Shown: positions 1-7,016, counted from the first letter of the stretch. The stretch is 17,526 bases of DNA from an uncultured Blautia sp. (GCA_902476765.1 CABSEJ010000059.1:1-17526); one strand, 5' to 3'. Notes: generated by a model from the letters alone, not told the origin. Translations and numbers: made by a program.

Positions 1-692
1 AATCCGGAAAGGTAACAGACATCCTGGATGGTGAAAAAAAGCAGGTATTTCTGGAAGACGGTACAGTCTTGCTGTCCCGGGCCGTTCTCATAGCCACCGG
101 TACCAGAGAACGTCTTTTGCACATTCCGGGAGAAGAAAAAAATATTGGAAAAGGTATTTCCTACTGCGCAGTCTGTGACGGAGCTTTTTACAGGGACAAA
201 GAAATCGCCGTCATAGGCGCAGGCAACTCAGCCCTGGAGGAGGCTCTGTATCTTACTGGTTTCGCTTCTAAGGTGTGGCTGCTCATGCGAAGAGATGTCT
301 TTCGTGGGGACAAGATTACCGTAGATAAAGTAAAAGCAAATCCAAAAATAGAAATTATCCAGAATGTGATTCCCACTGAAATTTTGGATGACGGAAACCA
401 TGTAACCGGACTGGAAATTCGTGACATAAAAACCGACGAAAAGCGTACGCTTTCTGTATGGGGTATTTTCCCTTACATTGGCGCAGAACCTGTCACTGAA
501 TTTCTAAAGGATTTGGGGGTGTTAGATGAAAAGGGTTATTTGCTGACAGATGCCTCCATGGAAACAAAAATTCCTCTCCTTTACGGAGCCGGAGACGTGT
601 GCAGTAAAAAGCTGCGCCAGGTAGTTACTGCAGTAAACGATGGCGCTATAGCCGCCCAGGCTGCATTTCACAAACTCCAGGCCATGGAGTAA
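1..692 (+). CDS. Thioredoxin-reductase-like FAD/NAD(P)H disulfide oxidoreductase, 3' part
   Basis: The reading frame is open from base 3, so the 5' end (about 85-90 residues, with the first FAD-binding glycine motif) lies outside the window; a TTG at 69 is internal. What is visible: the redox pair Cys-Ala-Val-Cys-Asp (cysteine codons at 165 and 174), which in this family passes electrons from FAD to a disulfide partner; a nucleotide-binding loop GAGNSALEE at about 216-242; the Arg-Arg-Asp-x-Phe-Arg segment that in TrxB contacts the NADPH phosphate; and the C-terminal FAD motif (GAGDV then LRQVVTAVNDG). These fit a TrxB-type enzyme, which reduces thioredoxin or a related small redox protein in the cytosol. 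The loop reads GAG rather than the more usual GGG, so it may be a paralogue with another partner. It ends at TAA 690-692 and is convergent with the P-type ATPase gene. No U-tract terminator follows. Confidence 0.88.
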   Translation, partial: SGKVTDILDGEKKQVFLEDGTVLLSRAVLIATGTRERLLHIPGEEKNIGKGISYCAVCDGAFYRDKEIAVIGAGNSALEEALYLTGFASKVWLLMRRDVFRGDKITVDKVKANPKIEIIQNVIPTEILDDGNHVTGLEIRDIKTDEKRTLSVWGIFPYIGAEPVTEFLKDLGVLDEKGYLLTDASMETKIPLLYGAGDVCSKKLRQVVTAVNDGAIAAQAAFHKLQAME

Positions 693-761
693 GCAGAAAA
701 AATGGGGGGTGTCGCAGTAAGCATATATTAAGGATATTTATACAATTTATGGGAATTTGTC

Positions 762-799
762 CAGAATAGCTTTGAGGCTTCATGCTCAAAGCTATTCTG
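762..799. repeat. Perfect 15-bp inverted repeat (hairpin) in convergent gap
   Basis: Bases 762-776 are exactly complementary to 785-799, leaving an 8-base loop (777-784). The hairpin lies between the converging ends of the oxidoreductase and the P-type ATPase gene. Neither strand has a run of T after the stem, so it is not a canonical intrinsic terminator, although it could still end or stabilise transcripts from both sides. It sits inside the dispersed repeat described next: the sequence just before it (about 746-762) resembles the tail of that repeat. Confidence 0.8.
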
Positions 800-862
800 A
801 CTCAGCAGTCAAATACCCCGATGCAAGCATGTCCCCTTGGCTCGTTGCCTGCGGGAATAAAA
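794..862 (+). repeat. Dispersed intergenic repeat, copy 1
   Basis: The core at 819-862 (44 bases) matches 17136-17179 with 7 mismatches and no gap. An upstream arm (794-811, ending AGCAGTCA) also matches 17081-17100 with a 2-base gap. Both copies are intergenic or gene-terminal and in the same orientation. The match is too long and too good to be chance and codes for no recognisable protein. The rest of the gap 693-930 is AT-rich, with no gene, tRNA or clear terminator that I can see. Confidence 0.75.
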
Positions 863-930
863 TGTATAAATATTCCAAAATCCCGCTTAATGTGATACCC
901 CCTGCAAAGAAAATATTTTCCTGTCTTTCC

Positions 931-3027
931 TTACTTGTCTCTCCTTATCTCCTTATCCAGCATATTGGTCATACTCTCCAGAGTAATTCCTAAGGTGGAC
1001 ATGTTATGGAGAAGGGCTGAAGTACCCGGGGCTAAAAAGCCAGACAGCCCCAAAAGAATCAACCCCATATTAAAGCCAATAACAAAACGATAGTTCCTGT
1101 GAATCCGTTTCATCAAAAGGCCGCTGATTCTTTTCAGGATTACAAGCTGGTCCAGATTTTCTCCGGAAATGGTAATATCAGCAATTTCCCTGGCCAGCTG
1201 GGCCCCTCCGCTTATAGCAATTCCTGCATTAGCCGCAGACAGAGCCGGTGAATCGTTGATACCGTCTCCTATCATAATTACTTTCCTGCCAAGGGCCTTC
1301 TCCTTTTCCACAAAGGAAGCTTTATCCTCAGGCAATACCTCTGCATAAAAAGCGTCTACCCCTGTCTTTCGGGCAATAGCCTGAGCTGTCCGCTGGCTGT
1401 CACCTGTCATCATAACTACCTTCTTGATTCCCTCCGCTTTCAGAGCTGCCACGATATCTCTGGCCTCCTCCCGCAAAGGGTCTTCAATGCAGATAACTGC
1501 AGCCAGTTCCTGGGAAACCGCCAGATACAGATGGGAGTACTCTCCTGGAAGTTTTTCAAATTTATCTTCCTCTCCCTTTGGAATCCGGCATTTCTCATCC
1601 TCAAATACAAAGTGATAGCTTCCAATCACCACTTTTTCCTGATTTACCTGGGATGAAATTCCATGTGCCACCACATATTCCACCTTACTGTGCATTTCCT
1701 CGTGGGCAAGCCCCTCTCTTTTTGCCTGAGCTACCACTGCATTAGCAATGGAATGAGGGAAATGTTCCTCCAGACATGCGGCCAGCCGCAGCATATCCTC
1801 CCGGTTTCTTCCTCCGAAAGGAATCACCTGGGCCACCGTAGGCTGGGCTTTGGTAAAGGTACCTGTTTTATCGAAGACCACAGTTTCTGCTTCTGCCACT
1901 GCTTCCAAAAATTTTCCGCCCTTTACTGTAATGTGATGTTCCTGGCACTCTCTCATGGCTGTAAGAACCGCAATAGGCATGGACAGCTTTAAAGCGCAGG
2001 AAAAATCAACCATAAGAATAGACAATGCCTTTGTGATATTCCTGGTCAAGGCGTAGGTCAGCAAAGTTCCCCCAAAGCTGAAGGGAACCAGAGAATCTGC
2101 CAGATGAGCCGCTTTTCCTTCCAGAGAAGACTTTAATTTTTCTGAGTCCTCAATCATGGCTACAATTTTCTCATACCTGGTGGAACCTGCGGACTGTTTG
2201 ACACAAATCAGCAGTTCCCCTTCTTCTACCGCGGTTCCGGCATAGACATAAGCCCCCTCTTCTTTTTTCACAGGAAGAGATTCTCCTGTAAGAGAAGCCT
2301 GGTTCACCATGGCTTCTCCGGAAACCGCTATCCCGTCCAGTGGAATCATATTTCCCATATGTATAGAAATCAAGTCATTTTCCTTCACTTCTTCTAAGGG
2401 GGTGAGTATTTCTGCTTCGCCTTGTTTTACCCATACCTTTTCTACATTCAGAGACATACTGCGGGCCAAATCTGCCACAGACTTTTTATGGGTCCATTCT
2501 TCCAGAATCTCTCCTACTCCAAGAAGCAGCATAATAGAACCTGCTGTATTCACATCTCCCCGGGCCAGGGACATAGTGATAGCTGCCGCATCCAGTACCG
2601 GCACTTCCAGGCGTCTGTGCCTTATGCACCGAAGACCTTCCTTTAAAAAATGCCAGGACTGCACCAGAGCTTTAATTTTAGCCAGAGGAGCCGGAAGAAA
2701 TACCTTACACAGAGCATGAACCGTTAGTTTGGCCACTAGCTTTTCCTTGTAAAGGTTCATCAGCTCACGTCCAGTGTTGTCAGGAACCTGTTTCTTCCAT
2801 TCCTCATCCTCAAAGGAAAAATCCGCCAGAGCCTTCAAAAGCTCCTCTCTGCTTCCTCTGTAACAGACCACCCCATGTCCGGTGCGTTCATAAACCTTGG
2901 AAGAGCTGACCCCATTAAGAGAATTCATATAATACAGAAGTATATCTGCCTCTTGAAAGCTCAGCTTATTTCTGTCTGTGGCAAAGCGGATTCTTCCTTT
3001 GATTTCGTGCAAAATACTTATTCGCAT
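931..3027 (-). CDS. P1B-type (heavy metal) P-type ATPase, atypical TM metal motif
   Basis: A 698-residue ATP-driven metal transporter of the inner membrane. Visible motifs: actuator TGES (247-250), phosphorylation site DKTGT (386-390), TGDS (541-544) and hinge GDGINDSPA (587-595). The N-terminal about 70 residues look like a degenerate HMA domain without a CxxC pair. The membrane motif that is usually CPC, CPH or SPC in P1B pumps reads Ser-Cys-Ala-Leu-Lys-Leu-Ser (343-349), with one Cys and no adjacent Pro. The usual His-Pro pair of the N domain appears as HFPHS (422-426). The last membrane segment carries LHNMST. The substrate therefore cannot be named; iron, manganese or another transition metal is possible. 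The start overlaps the DUF6110-like gene by 10 bases (AGGA at 9 bases), indicating translational coupling. It is the last gene of a three-gene unit, and no clear terminator follows. Confidence 0.93.
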   Translation of the reverse strand: MRISILHEIKGRIRFATDRNKLSFQEADILLYYMNSLNGVSSSKVYERTGHGVVCYRGSREELLKALADFSFEDEEWKKQVPDNTGRELMNLYKEKLVAKLTVHALCKVFLPAPLAKIKALVQSWHFLKEGLRCIRHRRLEVPVLDAAAITMSLARGDVNTAGSIMLLLGVGEILEEWTHKKSVADLARSMSLNVEKVWVKQGEAEILTPLEEVKENDLISIHMGNMIPLDGIAVSGEAMVNQASLTGESLPVKKEEGAYVYAGTAVEEGELLICVKQSAGSTRYEKIVAMIEDSEKLKSSLEGKAAHLADSLVPFSFGGTLLTYALTRNITKALSILMVDFSCALKLSMPIAVLTAMRECQEHHITVKGGKFLEAVAEAETVVFDKTGTFTKAQPTVAQVIPFGGRNREDMLRLAACLEEHFPHSIANAVVAQAKREGLAHEEMHSKVEYVVAHGISSQVNQEKVVIGSYHFVFEDEKCRIPKGEEDKFEKLPGEYSHLYLAVSQELAAVICIEDPLREEARDIVAALKAEGIKKVVMMTGDSQRTAQAIARKTGVDAFYAEVLPEDKASFVEKEKALGRKVIMIGDGINDSPALSAANAGIAISGGAQLAREIADITISGENLDQLVILKRISGLLMKRIHRNYRFVIGFNMGLILLGLSGFLAPGTSALLHNMSTLGITLESMTNMLDKEIRRDK

Positions 3028-3323
3028 GCTTCAGCTTCCTGTTCTTCTTTGCATGTTTCTTCTGTACATGCTTTTTCCGGGCAGACTTCCTCAGCCTGAC
3101 GCTTCTCGTTTACTTCCTTGGCCTCTGCCAGAACGTCTTCCGCATTTTCCTGCACTGCTGTTACGGTATCCATTACACAATCCTTTGCCCTCAATACAGC
3201 AGCCGTAGCCTGCACATAAGCTTTTTTGGCATCCTTACTGCCCAGAAGCTTCACTCCTGCTGTTCCAAATAATACGCCGCCTGCGAAAAGAGCCGCTTTT
3301 TTCATCAATTCTGCATGTAACAT
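3018..3323 (-). CDS. DUF6110-like small protein with Cys/Glu-rich tail
   Basis: A 101-residue protein. A basic N-terminus leads into a hydrophobic, glycine-rich stretch (about 10-27) that could be one membrane helix or a membrane anchor. An Ala-rich, probably helical region follows (about 30-75), then an acidic tail with Cys81, Cys86, Cys91 and Cys100 (C-x4-C-x4-C-x8-C) among many Glu. The sequence resembles what I recall as the DUF6110 family; the name is from memory and no function is known to me. The start has an AGGAGG site 7 bases upstream. It sits between the 26-residue peptide gene and the P-type ATPase, overlapping the latter by 10 bases. The tail could bind a metal ion and feed or sense for the pump, which has no CxxC domain of its own; that is inference. 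Confidence 0.82.
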   Translation of the reverse strand: MLHAELMKKAALFAGGVLFGTAGVKLLGSKDAKKAYVQATAAVLRAKDCVMDTVTAVQENAEDVLAEAKEVNEKRQAEEVCPEKACTEETCKEEQEAEACE

Positions 3324-3347
3324 TTTTAAATCCTCCTACTGTTTTTC

Positions 3348-3428
3348 TTATTTGTGCTTGTAACCTGTGTAAAATGTCATTCCAAGACAGAACAGCATTG
3401 CCCAGGCCCAAAATCTGTGCTGTTTCAT
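3348..3428 (-). CDS. 26-residue membrane micropeptide heading the metal ATPase operon
   Basis: A very short open frame: ATG at 3428, TAA at 3350-3348, 26 residues. Start MKQHRF, a hydrophobic centre (Trp-Ala-Trp-Ala-Met-Leu-Phe-Cys-Leu-Gly-Met, about 7-17) and a polar basic end TFYTGYKHK. It looks like a single short membrane helix. The start is strongly supported: AAGGAGG lies 5 bases upstream of the ATG. The stop is 24 bases before the next gene, which has its own AGGAGG. I recall similar short 'TFYTGYK' peptides in clostridia (possibly DUF6219), but this is memory, not a search. Possible roles are a small subunit or regulator of the P-type ATPase, or a leader peptide. Cys14 is the only cysteine. 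Confidence 0.7.
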   Translation of the reverse strand: MKQHRFWAWAMLFCLGMTFYTGYKHK

Positions 3429-3468
3429 TTTTCCTCCTTTTCTTTCATTTACTATGATTTAAGAGAGC

Positions 3469-3489
3469 TATAAGTTAGATTTTTCTAAC
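3469..3489 (-). promoter_or_regulatory. Candidate operator copy B (leader palindrome)
   Basis: A 21-bp site matching 3545-3565 at 16 of 21 positions in the same orientation. Read on the - strand it is GTTA-N8-TAACTTATA; here the palindrome is perfect over 6+6 bases with a 4-base centre (3474-3489). It lies in the untranslated leader, about 40 bases before the micropeptide start, so it could act as a second repressor site or as a small RNA hairpin. Confidence 0.5.
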
Positions 3490-3544
3490 CCCTATATACA
3501 GCAAAGGGGCATAATAGATATTTAAAAAAATAGTTCTCTTAGAA

Positions 3545-3576
3545 TATAAGTTAACTCCTGCTAACCATTCTGTCAA
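3545..3576 (-). promoter_or_regulatory. Promoter of the metal ATPase operon with operator copy A
   Basis: On the - strand a perfect -35 box TTGACA (3571-3576) is followed after 17 bases by TAACTT (3548-3553), a weak -10; TATATT at 3543-3548 is an alternative. The first copy of the 21-bp site (3545-3565; GTTA-N8-TAACTTATA) fills the space between -35 and -10, where a bound repressor would block RNA polymerase. GTTAG/CTAAC half-sites recall iron- or manganese-responsive DtxR/MntR-type boxes, but the regulator cannot be identified from sequence alone; the Rrf2 protein encoded just upstream is another candidate. Confidence 0.55.
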
Positions 3577-3631
3577 GAAATTTTCTATTATTTTCCATTC
3601 CCTTCTCTGGATAAGCGTATACTTCCATTAT

Positions 3632-3657
3632 AAAAAGGCTGCACAAACGGCAGCCCT
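3632..3657 (-). terminator. Intrinsic terminator of rrf2
   Basis: On the - strand a GC-rich 6-bp stem (3650-3655 with 3637-3642, 7-base loop) runs directly into TTTTT (3636-3632). It lies about 70 bases beyond the rrf2 stop and separates rrf2 from the metal ATPase operon. Confidence 0.8.
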
Positions 3658-3727
3658 GAATTTCTTCTCTTCATACAGTATATTTCAACATATGTAAATC
3701 CGATAATCACTTTTCTTCCTCAAATTT

Positions 3728-4141
3728 TCAGGTTGTAGTTTCCCCCTTCAGAACCTTATCTATGGTTATACCGGACAAATATTGCTCCATCTGTTCCTGA
3801 AGCCCCTGGTAATATTTTCTTACCATACAAGAATCCGTCCCGTTTCTGCTGCAAAAATGGTCTGTTTCCAGACATCGATTAATTCTGGTAGTACCCTCCA
3901 TAACTTCTACAATATCCCACAAGGAAATCTCCTCCGGTTTTTTGGAAATAGCGTAACCGCCTCTCTTTCCCTGATAACCTGCCACTAAGCCAGCATCCTT
4001 CAGTAACTTCAAAACTTTCATAAGATAATTCTCAGATATTCCCATTTTGCTTCCTATTTCAGCTACAGACGTGATTCCACTCTGAGTAGCTAAGTAAATA
4101 ATTGTGCGAATTGCGTAATCCGTCGTTAACTTTAATTGCAT
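3728..4141 (-). CDS. Rrf2-family transcriptional regulator with three-Cys (Fe-S type) motif
   Basis: 137 residues, the usual Rrf2 length. The N-terminus (MQLKLTTDYAIRTIIYLA) is typical of the family, followed by a winged helix-turn-helix (about 25-67, wing GKRGGYAIS) and a dimer helix. Cys90, Cys97 and Cys105 (C-x6-C-x7-C) sit where IscR and NsrR hold an Fe-S cluster, so it probably senses iron-sulfur status, iron, nitric oxide or redox state; the exact signal is unknown. AAAGGAGAGG precedes the ATG. It has its own promoter and terminator, hence is a single-gene transcript. Possible targets are the metal ATPase operon just downstream, azlCD just upstream, or distant Fe-S genes. I did not find the 21-bp operator of the ATPase promoter repeated at the rrf2 promoter, which argues mildly against a shared autoregulatory site. 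Confidence 0.9.
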   Translation of the reverse strand: MQLKLTTDYAIRTIIYLATQSGITSVAEIGSKMGISENYLMKVLKLLKDAGLVAGYQGKRGGYAISKKPEEISLWDIVEVMEGTTRINRCLETDHFCSRNGTDSCMVRKYYQGLQEQMEQYLSGITIDKVLKGETTT

Positions 4142-4234
4142 GCCCTCTCCTTTCTTCTAATCCCCGGTATCCGGCTTTATGGCATTATTATCTGATTTAT
4201 TTCTACATTGTCCTGTTGAAAAGAATATGGCTCC

Positions 4235-4263
4235 ATTGTAGCAGTAATCACAAAGTTATTCAA
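4235..4263 (-). promoter_or_regulatory. Promoter of rrf2
   Basis: On the - strand TTGAAT (4258-4263), 17 bases, TACAAT (4235-4240): 4/6 and 5/6 to the sigma-A consensus. The predicted start near 4228 leaves a leader of about 85 bases before the rrf2 ATG. I see no convincing terminator for azlD in 4264-4327, so read-through from azlCD is possible. Confidence 0.6.
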
Positions 4264-4327
4264 GGTTTTCCCCGTTCTATGTACAGTATTCTTCATTTTC
4301 GGCATAAAATGCAGAAAGTGGGAACGG

Positions 4328-4642
4328 TTAGTATATGGATAATATTTCCATTATTCTCTCAACCACAAATACAGCCCCGCAGGCAAAAACAGCCACTGTT
4401 ACCAAGCTCTTCTTTTTCAATGCCAGAGCCACCGCTGCCAGCAATCCGGCCAAAGCCGATACCGGAGATTGAGTGGCATACAAAATCGCCGGAAAAGTCA
4501 TAGCCGTAAGGCAGGCATAAGGAATGTAGTACAAAAAAGAACGAATATAGACATTGGAAATTTTCTTTTGAAGCAACGTAAGGGGCAGCATTCGTATAAG
4601 ATAGGTAACTCCTGCCATCACAAAAATATATGCGTATATCAT
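4328..4642 (-). CDS. azlD: AzlD-family branched-chain amino-acid export subunit
   Basis: 104 residues, the usual AzlD size, almost entirely hydrophobic with three to four predicted membrane helices. Signature features include the early segment VTYLIRMLPL and the YIPYACLTAMTFP stretch. AzlD pairs with AzlC to export branched-chain amino acids and analogues such as azaleucine. The ATG at 4642 was chosen because it overlaps the azlC stop by four bases (ATGA) and has AAGGAGG 7 bases upstream. A longer in-frame extension to 4969 is only the antisense-free shadow of azlC in another frame and has no start signal. Confidence 0.9.
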   Translation of the reverse strand: MIYAYIFVMAGVTYLIRMLPLTLLQKKISNVYIRSFLYYIPYACLTAMTFPAILYATQSPVSALAGLLAAVALALKKKSLVTVAVFACGAVFVVERIMEILSIY

Positions 4643-5343
4643 AATTCTTCCTCCTTCACAGGAAACAGCCAGGCTCCCAAAGCTGCTGCCGCCACTGTAC
4701 ATATAATGATGGAAAATCCGGAAGAAATTTCCTTTAAAACCGGCAGATAATAGAATGCCGTGCTGAGCATCAAGGCTGCCGCCACCACCAAAAGAACCTC
4801 TCTGCTTTCCCTGGCTACCGGAACTACTATGGCAATAAACATTCCATACAAAGCTACTCCCAAAGCACTGATAATAGCTGCCGGCAAAAGGGTACTGGCC
4901 ACTGCTCCTGTAAGGGTTCCCCCTACCCAGCCTGCCACGGGAATAAGCATCAGACCGTACATGTACCATTTTCCTAGCGTTCCCGGCTTGGCACTGGCCA
5001 CCGCAAAAATCTCGTCTGTATTTCCATAGGCTATCAGTAGCCTCTGCCTCACCTTCACAGATGCGTCCAGCTTTTGGGACAGGGATACGGACATCAGCGC
5101 ATACCGAATGTTGATGACCAACTGGGTTAAAGCCATCTCCAAAAGAGAAGCACCTGAAACGATTACGGTCAATCCCGCAAACTGTCCTGCTGAAGTAAGA
5201 TTCAGAAGTGAAATCAACACCGCATGGAAAGGAGAAATTCCGCTTTTTACAGCCAACATTCCAAAAGTAAAACTTACAGAAAAATAGCCCAGTCCAATAG
5301 GAATCCCATCCCTTAACCCTGCTTTTATCTTATTATGTACCAT
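4639..5343 (-). CDS. azlC: AzlC-family branched-chain amino-acid exporter, large subunit
   Basis: 234 residues, typical for AzlC. The N-terminal GIPIGLGYFSVSFTFGMLAVKSGIS and the following SAGQFAG motif are characteristic, as is the NTDEIFA stretch about residue 108. Six to eight membrane helices are expected. With AzlD it forms a proton-motive-force-driven exporter of leucine, isoleucine, valine and analogues. The ATG at 5343 has GGAGG 12 bases upstream, a slightly long spacing. The gene begins only 40 bases after the ptsH terminator; I see no clear promoter in that short space, so its promoter may overlap the terminator or it may depend on read-through. Unlike many azlCD loci, no Lrp-type regulator is next to it. 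Confidence 0.92.
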   Translation of the reverse strand: MVHNKIKAGLRDGIPIGLGYFSVSFTFGMLAVKSGISPFHAVLISLLNLTSAGQFAGLTVIVSGASLLEMALTQLVINIRYALMSVSLSQKLDASVKVRQRLLIAYGNTDEIFAVASAKPGTLGKWYMYGLMLIPVAGWVGGTLTGAVASTLLPAAIISALGVALYGMFIAIVVPVARESREVLLVVAAALMLSTAFYYLPVLKEISSGFSIIICTVAAAALGAWLFPVKEEEL

Positions 5344-5379
5344 AATCCTAAGTTACCTCCGTCTCTCATGTAAGCCAGT

Positions 5380-5424
5380 AAAAGCTGCCGCACTAAACTT
5401 TGTTTTTCTGTTTAATGCGACAGC
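5380..5424 (-). terminator. Intrinsic terminator after ptsH
   Basis: On the - strand a 15-bp stem (5410-5424 with 5384-5398), complete apart from two G-U pairs, 11-base loop, then TTTT (5383-5380). It closes the mreB-to-ptsH gene string. Confidence 0.85.
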
Positions 5425-5430
5425 CTTACT

Positions 5431-5694
5431 TTATTCTCCCAATCCGCTTTCAATGGCTTCCACCAAGGTTTTTAAAGCAGCTTCCTCATCTTCTCCCTCA
5501 CATACCAGTTCAATTTCATCTCCGCATTTTACACAGGCCCCCAGTACGCTCAATACGCTCTTGGCGTTAGCCGTTCCGCCTGCAAAATGAAAAGATATAA
5601 AAGATTTAAATTTCATCGCTTCTTTGCATAATATACCTGCAGGCCTAAGATGAAGGCCTGTAGGATTTTTAATCCTTACTTTTTGACTGGTCAT
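5431..5694 (-). CDS. ptsH: HPr phosphocarrier protein
   Basis: 87 residues, the normal HPr length. His15 in NPTGLHLRPAG is the site phosphorylated by enzyme I and passed on to EIIA proteins during sugar uptake. Ser46 in NAKS is the HPr kinase/phosphorylase site used by Firmicutes for CcpA-dependent catabolite control, so both activities look intact and it is not a Crh-type paralogue (Crh lacks His15). Cys at 54 and 57 region (GACVKCGDE) is unusual but probably incidental. It lies 23 bases after cdaR, with AGGA 9 bases before the ATG, and is followed by a strong terminator. ptsI (enzyme I), often adjacent in other bacteria, is absent here. Placement at the end of a c-di-AMP operon is noteworthy. 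Confidence 0.93.
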   Translation of the reverse strand: MTSQKVRIKNPTGLHLRPAGILCKEAMKFKSFISFHFAGGTANAKSVLSVLGACVKCGDEIELVCEGEDEEAALKTLVEAIESGLGE

Positions 5695-5717
5695 AGTCTC
5701 ACTTCCTATCCTTGTTG

Positions 5718-7016
5718 TTATTGCCCTGGCTGCTTTTCCGCTGATTGGACTAATTTTACTTTTACCGTCACCTTGTCCACCAGTTCACATCCGCTGGGCA
5801 ATGTAACGCTGACCGGCACCTGATACTCTCCTTCTTCTGTATAGCTCTTGGTGTCTATCTTCAGCTTAATGTCATCCTCCTTCAATTCATCCAAGGCTTC
5901 CCTGTTTCCTTTAACCCTCACAGTAATGCTTTCGTCTGATATCACCACTGTCATATCTTCCGGTTTGCTGCTCTTATCTATGGAAGTGGCAGGAATGTTA
6001 TATTCCTTGCTGTTATAAGGCAGAATCTTCACCGTAACTACCACTGAGCTGCTGGTATCCCTCACCAGCTTCACATTATCCGGAAGCATGTCCGTGATAT
6101 CCACAGTCTGCTCAAAATCTGCATTCTTACCGGAAACATCAATATAACTGCCTGGAATAGTAAGAGTGTTTCCATTCTCCGCCAGATTGGCCAAAGCTTC
6201 CTCTGTTCCTGCAAGATTGATGGAATCCGGTACTGTACTTACCCCGGATACCTCATATCCGTAGGCCGGTGTTCCTGAATACTCCGCCTCTATGGCAATA
6301 TCCTGGCGCACCTTCCACAAATCCACGTTAACACTTACCGTCCGGTCACTGATTTCCCGCAGCTCCAAATAAGACATCTGCTTGTCAGACAGCTCGTCTC
6401 CATTTTTATCGTATATATGCAGCCCTGCCTGGACGCTGCCGCTCTGGCTCATTCCGGACACATCCACATCAGCCACCACTCTGTCGATTTTGTTTATCAG
6501 TTCCCCTGGTCCGGAAACCGTTACCTTTTCCGGATTGACTGTCATTTTTCCCACTTCGTAGCCAGAATCCGGTACTGTCTGTCCTGTAGAGGTGGAAACT
6601 GTCATTTCCTCACTGGTCAGCTTATCCGTCTCAATAGGAATGTTAGCCGGAGTCACCGTGATATCTTCTTCCGAAACACCCTCGCAGGTCACCCGAACAG
6701 GTACCATATAGGGGTCTGTATTCATGGAAATAATCTGGGTCATATCCGCCTCTGCTTTTATGTCCGCCTTATCCAGCTCTTTTAAAACCGATGTGGCTGC
6801 CTGTATCCTGACATTTACCGTATCTTTTCCCTCTACCAGCAGGGGAATCTGAAATTCACTGGTGAGATAAGAATCATTTACAATGGTCACAGGAATATCC
6901 CGGAAAGTATACTGCCTTACAGGGTCCTGAATATTCAGAACCATCAGCCATGTCAAAACAGCAATGAGCAGAGAGAGAATCTTTAAGGTTGTTTTATTCA
7001 TCAGACTTTTTCTCAT
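5718..7016 (-). CDS. cdaR: YbbR-domain protein, CdaA regulator (CdaR)
   Basis: 432 residues. A short basic N-terminus and one membrane helix (about 10-26, LKILSLLIAVLTWLMVL) are followed by an extracytoplasmic part made of about four repeated YbbR beta domains of some 80-90 residues. This matches CdaR/YbbR, which binds the membrane diadenylate cyclase CdaA and modulates c-di-AMP synthesis. The start overlaps the end of cdaA by 23 bases, a coupling often seen for this pair. The ATG at 7016 has a GGGATGGG-type site; Met6 (7001) is a possible alternative but lacks one. In many Firmicutes glmM follows; here ptsH does. Confidence 0.93.
   Translation of the reverse strand: MRKSLMNKTTLKILSLLIAVLTWLMVLNIQDPVRQYTFRDIPVTIVNDSYLTSEFQIPLLVEGKDTVNVRIQAATSVLKELDKADIKAEADMTQIISMNTDPYMVPVRVTCEGVSEEDITVTPANIPIETDKLTSEEMTVSTSTGQTVPDSGYEVGKMTVNPEKVTVSGPGELINKIDRVVADVDVSGMSQSGSVQAGLHIYDKNGDELSDKQMSYLELREISDRTVSVNVDLWKVRQDIAIEAEYSGTPAYGYEVSGVSTVPDSINLAGTEEALANLAENGNTLTIPGSYIDVSGKNADFEQTVDITDMLPDNVKLVRDTSSSVVVTVKILPYNSKEYNIPATSIDKSSKPEDMTVVISDESITVRVKGNREALDELKEDDIKLKIDTKSYTEEGEYQVPVSVTLPSGCELVDKVTVKVKLVQSAEKQPGQ

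Noticed and set aside
909..920. 12-base palindrome GAAAATATTTTC after the P-type ATPase gene
   Set aside because: AT-only core, no loop and no T run; expected by chance in AT-rich gaps.
757..993. 78-residue open frame on the + strand
   Set aside because: It runs through the hairpin and the dispersed repeat, lacks a ribosome binding site, and a similar frame would arise at every repeat copy.
4643..4969. Long N-terminal extension of azlD
   Set aside because: It lies wholly within azlC in another frame and looks like a shadow (Gly/Ser/Arg-rich, no homology); the ATGA overlap with AAGGAGG marks the real start.
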